A stretch of 64,000 bases of DNA from Achatina immaculata (lineage: Eukaryota > Mollusca > Gastropoda > Stylommatophora > Achatinidae): the NCBI GenBank assembly GCA_009760885.1, contig CM019718.1:31438530-31502529 (forward strand), read 5' to 3'. The translations under genes and the position numbers were made by a program. The notes below the pieces were generated by a model. That model was not told where the DNA came from, made no database searches, and worked only from the letters and a program-made list of their open reading frames with translations. How positions within the stretch are numbered: the first letter of the stretch is position 1; each line of letters begins with the position of its first letter. This document shows, piece after piece, positions 58,101 to 61,100 of the stretch.

Positions 58101-61100
58101 TAATATGTCATTCTGCAAATCAGGCTATGCCTTTGTGATCCTTTTAAATATGACAACTATCCCGTTTCATTTTATGAAATTTACCCCCTTGGTCATTTGA
58201 TGGGACACAAAGAGTTTCTTCCCAACATTTTTGTCCAGTGAATCTTTCTTATTTTTCCACTCCATGAAGTTTCCAACAGTGCACAGTACTGTTAAGCAAT
58301 AGCACACAGGCTGGGAGGGGAAGGCAAGAAAGAGCAGGGTCAGGTCTGCCCAATCTCGACAGTATGGAAAAGCTCATGCAACGACCATACAGTGCCTAAT
58401 ATGATACAGTCAAAGCACTGTAAGTCTGGTTGTCACAGTCAAAGGCTTTCTATGCTGCTCTTTATATGTAAGATTATTCAGTGGAGAACCAGTGTTTTCT
58501 AAGAAGGTATGACATACTAATAGTCCTAAAATAATACAACTTTTTAGGATCTGCAGATTTTACCTTCAACTGTCCAAGAAAGGAAGCATGGAGAGATATG
58601 AACACATTCAGATGTAAAACACAGTCTAAATAGTGTCTATGATAAATGCAAATATTTGTTCCTTGACTGAAAATGAGAAATTTTTTGCATATAAAAATAG
58701 AATTCAGTTCTTTCCTATTAATGAATCTTTAAGTGCTAAAATGCACCGTGAAAGGGTACACCACACAAAATAATTTGTGATACTATATAAGCAATTAAAC
58801 AACACTATAAATATCAATTTTGGGCTTCTTTCCATCTTCAGTGGTGCTGTGTTCTCCATGTGGTCTTCTCAGTCTTACAGATGATGGAAAAATCTCTCAG
58901 TGAAGCTTTACAAATACTTTTTATGTAAAATTTTGATTCAAATTGTGGCCTCCTTTCTTCTGAATTCACAGTTTAATATTTGACTGGGGTGCAGGTGTCA
59001 ACCATTCTGCCAACATGATTCAGCCATTTGGAAGCTCTGGACAAAGCAAACTGTGACTCTTGTTGAAAAAACACACAGAATGTGATCAGATTAAGTTTAG
59101 ATATAACTGATCACTACATTTATTTATCATGTTCTATGTGGTTAAACTCTTACAGTATGTCTTTGTTGGTATTATTTACTGATTATTCTTTTCAGAGTAA
59201 AAATGTGGCATTAAAAATTAAGAAACATTAAAGTATACAGCTAAAACTGACTAGTCTTACTTGAAAAGCACATTGCTCCTATGCTAGAAATGACTGAAAG
59301 AGGTTACTAGCAGCCTAAGAAGTGGAATGGTAATAACTAACTGCAGAAATAAACACTAGCATTCTGAGAATTAAAAATAAAAGAATTAAGGTGAGATAGA
59401 CCCTATCAGACTGCTACAGAAACTGAAGCAAGGAATTATTGAGGAAAGATGTTGGCGATGGTTGGGGTATGTGCTCCGAATGACTGACAACTCACTTCCA
59501 GAAATAGCACTAAGATGGACACCACAGGGGAAGAAAAGTAAGGGTAGACCAAAAGAGACATGGAGAAGAACAACAGAGAGGATGTTGAACAAAAGAGGGC
59601 TTACCTGGGCAAGAGCAGAAAAAAAGGCAAAGGACAGGCATTTGTGGAAAACCCTTGCGGTAGCCCTATGTGCCCTGGACACTTAAGGTTCAGAGAAAGA
59701 GAGAGAGACAGCCACATTTACCTGGAATTTTGCAAGAATTTCTTTATATTCATCACTGGTTAAGCCTTCTTGATTCAAGTCCTTTAGAAGCTTCTCTGTG
59801 TTCTGAACCCAACCACTAAAATCATTCATCCTGGAGATAATATGTAATACCAAATTATCAAGAAATGACCAACCATAATGATGAAAATTAGGTCCAAGAG
59901 AAAACAAAGTATAACATAAAGCACACAAAAATGTGTTAAACATGAAACATGGTTCTAACTTATATGGAAGGTTCAAACTGAAGAATATATGAAAGTCAAT
60001 GAATGGAACTTATTGTCTTTCTCTAAAACCTAATTGCTATATCTTCCAATTTCTGCTTCATCTGTTTGATCACTGTCAAGATTTCACAAGTATAGAGTAA
60101 TAATGCCTCCATGCTGCATTGTTATATACACTGTTACTGACACTCTTGTATTACTTCTCTTATTATAACTTACTTCTCATTATATTCCTTCCAACGCTCT
60201 GGAAGCTGTTTCAGCTGAAGATGGATGCTCTCAGCATTCTTCTGCAACTTCCTCCATCTGTCCAAGTGGATTCTATAGTGCTCATCCAGGGACTGCTCAT
60301 CTCTGCTCAACTTTAGAAGCTGCTCAGCCAAAGTCTTCATCTGATTTAGCCATTGCTCACAATTTGAAATGAGGTTACCTTCTTGAAACATTTGCTGTGA
60401 ACAAATAGATAGAGGTTCAGTTTTATGAAGAGATAGAAAATGAGGAAACTGATCAGGAACAGGAATGACAGAAAGTAAGATTGGCATGCACAAATGAAGA
60501 ACATACAAAAATCCAATCATTTTATCTTATATATCTTATATCCTTCTCATGCTGTTAAACATCACACAGGGTTCGCAAAGTAGTTCACCAAGTTTTCCTG
60601 TTTTCGGCGAGCTTTTCAACCTCATCAAGGGATTTTATGCCTACTAAACTTGCCTCTCTTAACAATGTCCTCTTTAGAGTTTCACGTGGTCAACTTCTTT
60701 TTCTTCAGCCTGTTGTGTTCCACTTGATGCTTGTTTTGAGATTCTCTGACTTTTTATTCTCATCATGTGACCAACATATGTCATCTTTTCCTGATCACCC
60801 ATGAGACTGGTAGCTGTTCAGTTATCTGACTTATCTCTGCTTTGTTCTTCAATTCATTCCACTATATACTGAGTATTTTCCTAATACATTTGTTTTCAAA
60901 AGAGTCAAATTTATTGTCTATTTCTTTAGTTGTTTTCCAGCTTTCATATGCATAAATGAGAGTGAATATTACATATGAATTGAATAATCTTAGCCTGGTT
61001 TTTGTGCTTATAACTTTTGAATGCCATTATGTTCTTAAGATTCTTGAAGATCGATGCTGCTTTTGCAATTCTAGTTTTAATTTCCTTTCTGGTGTTACCA

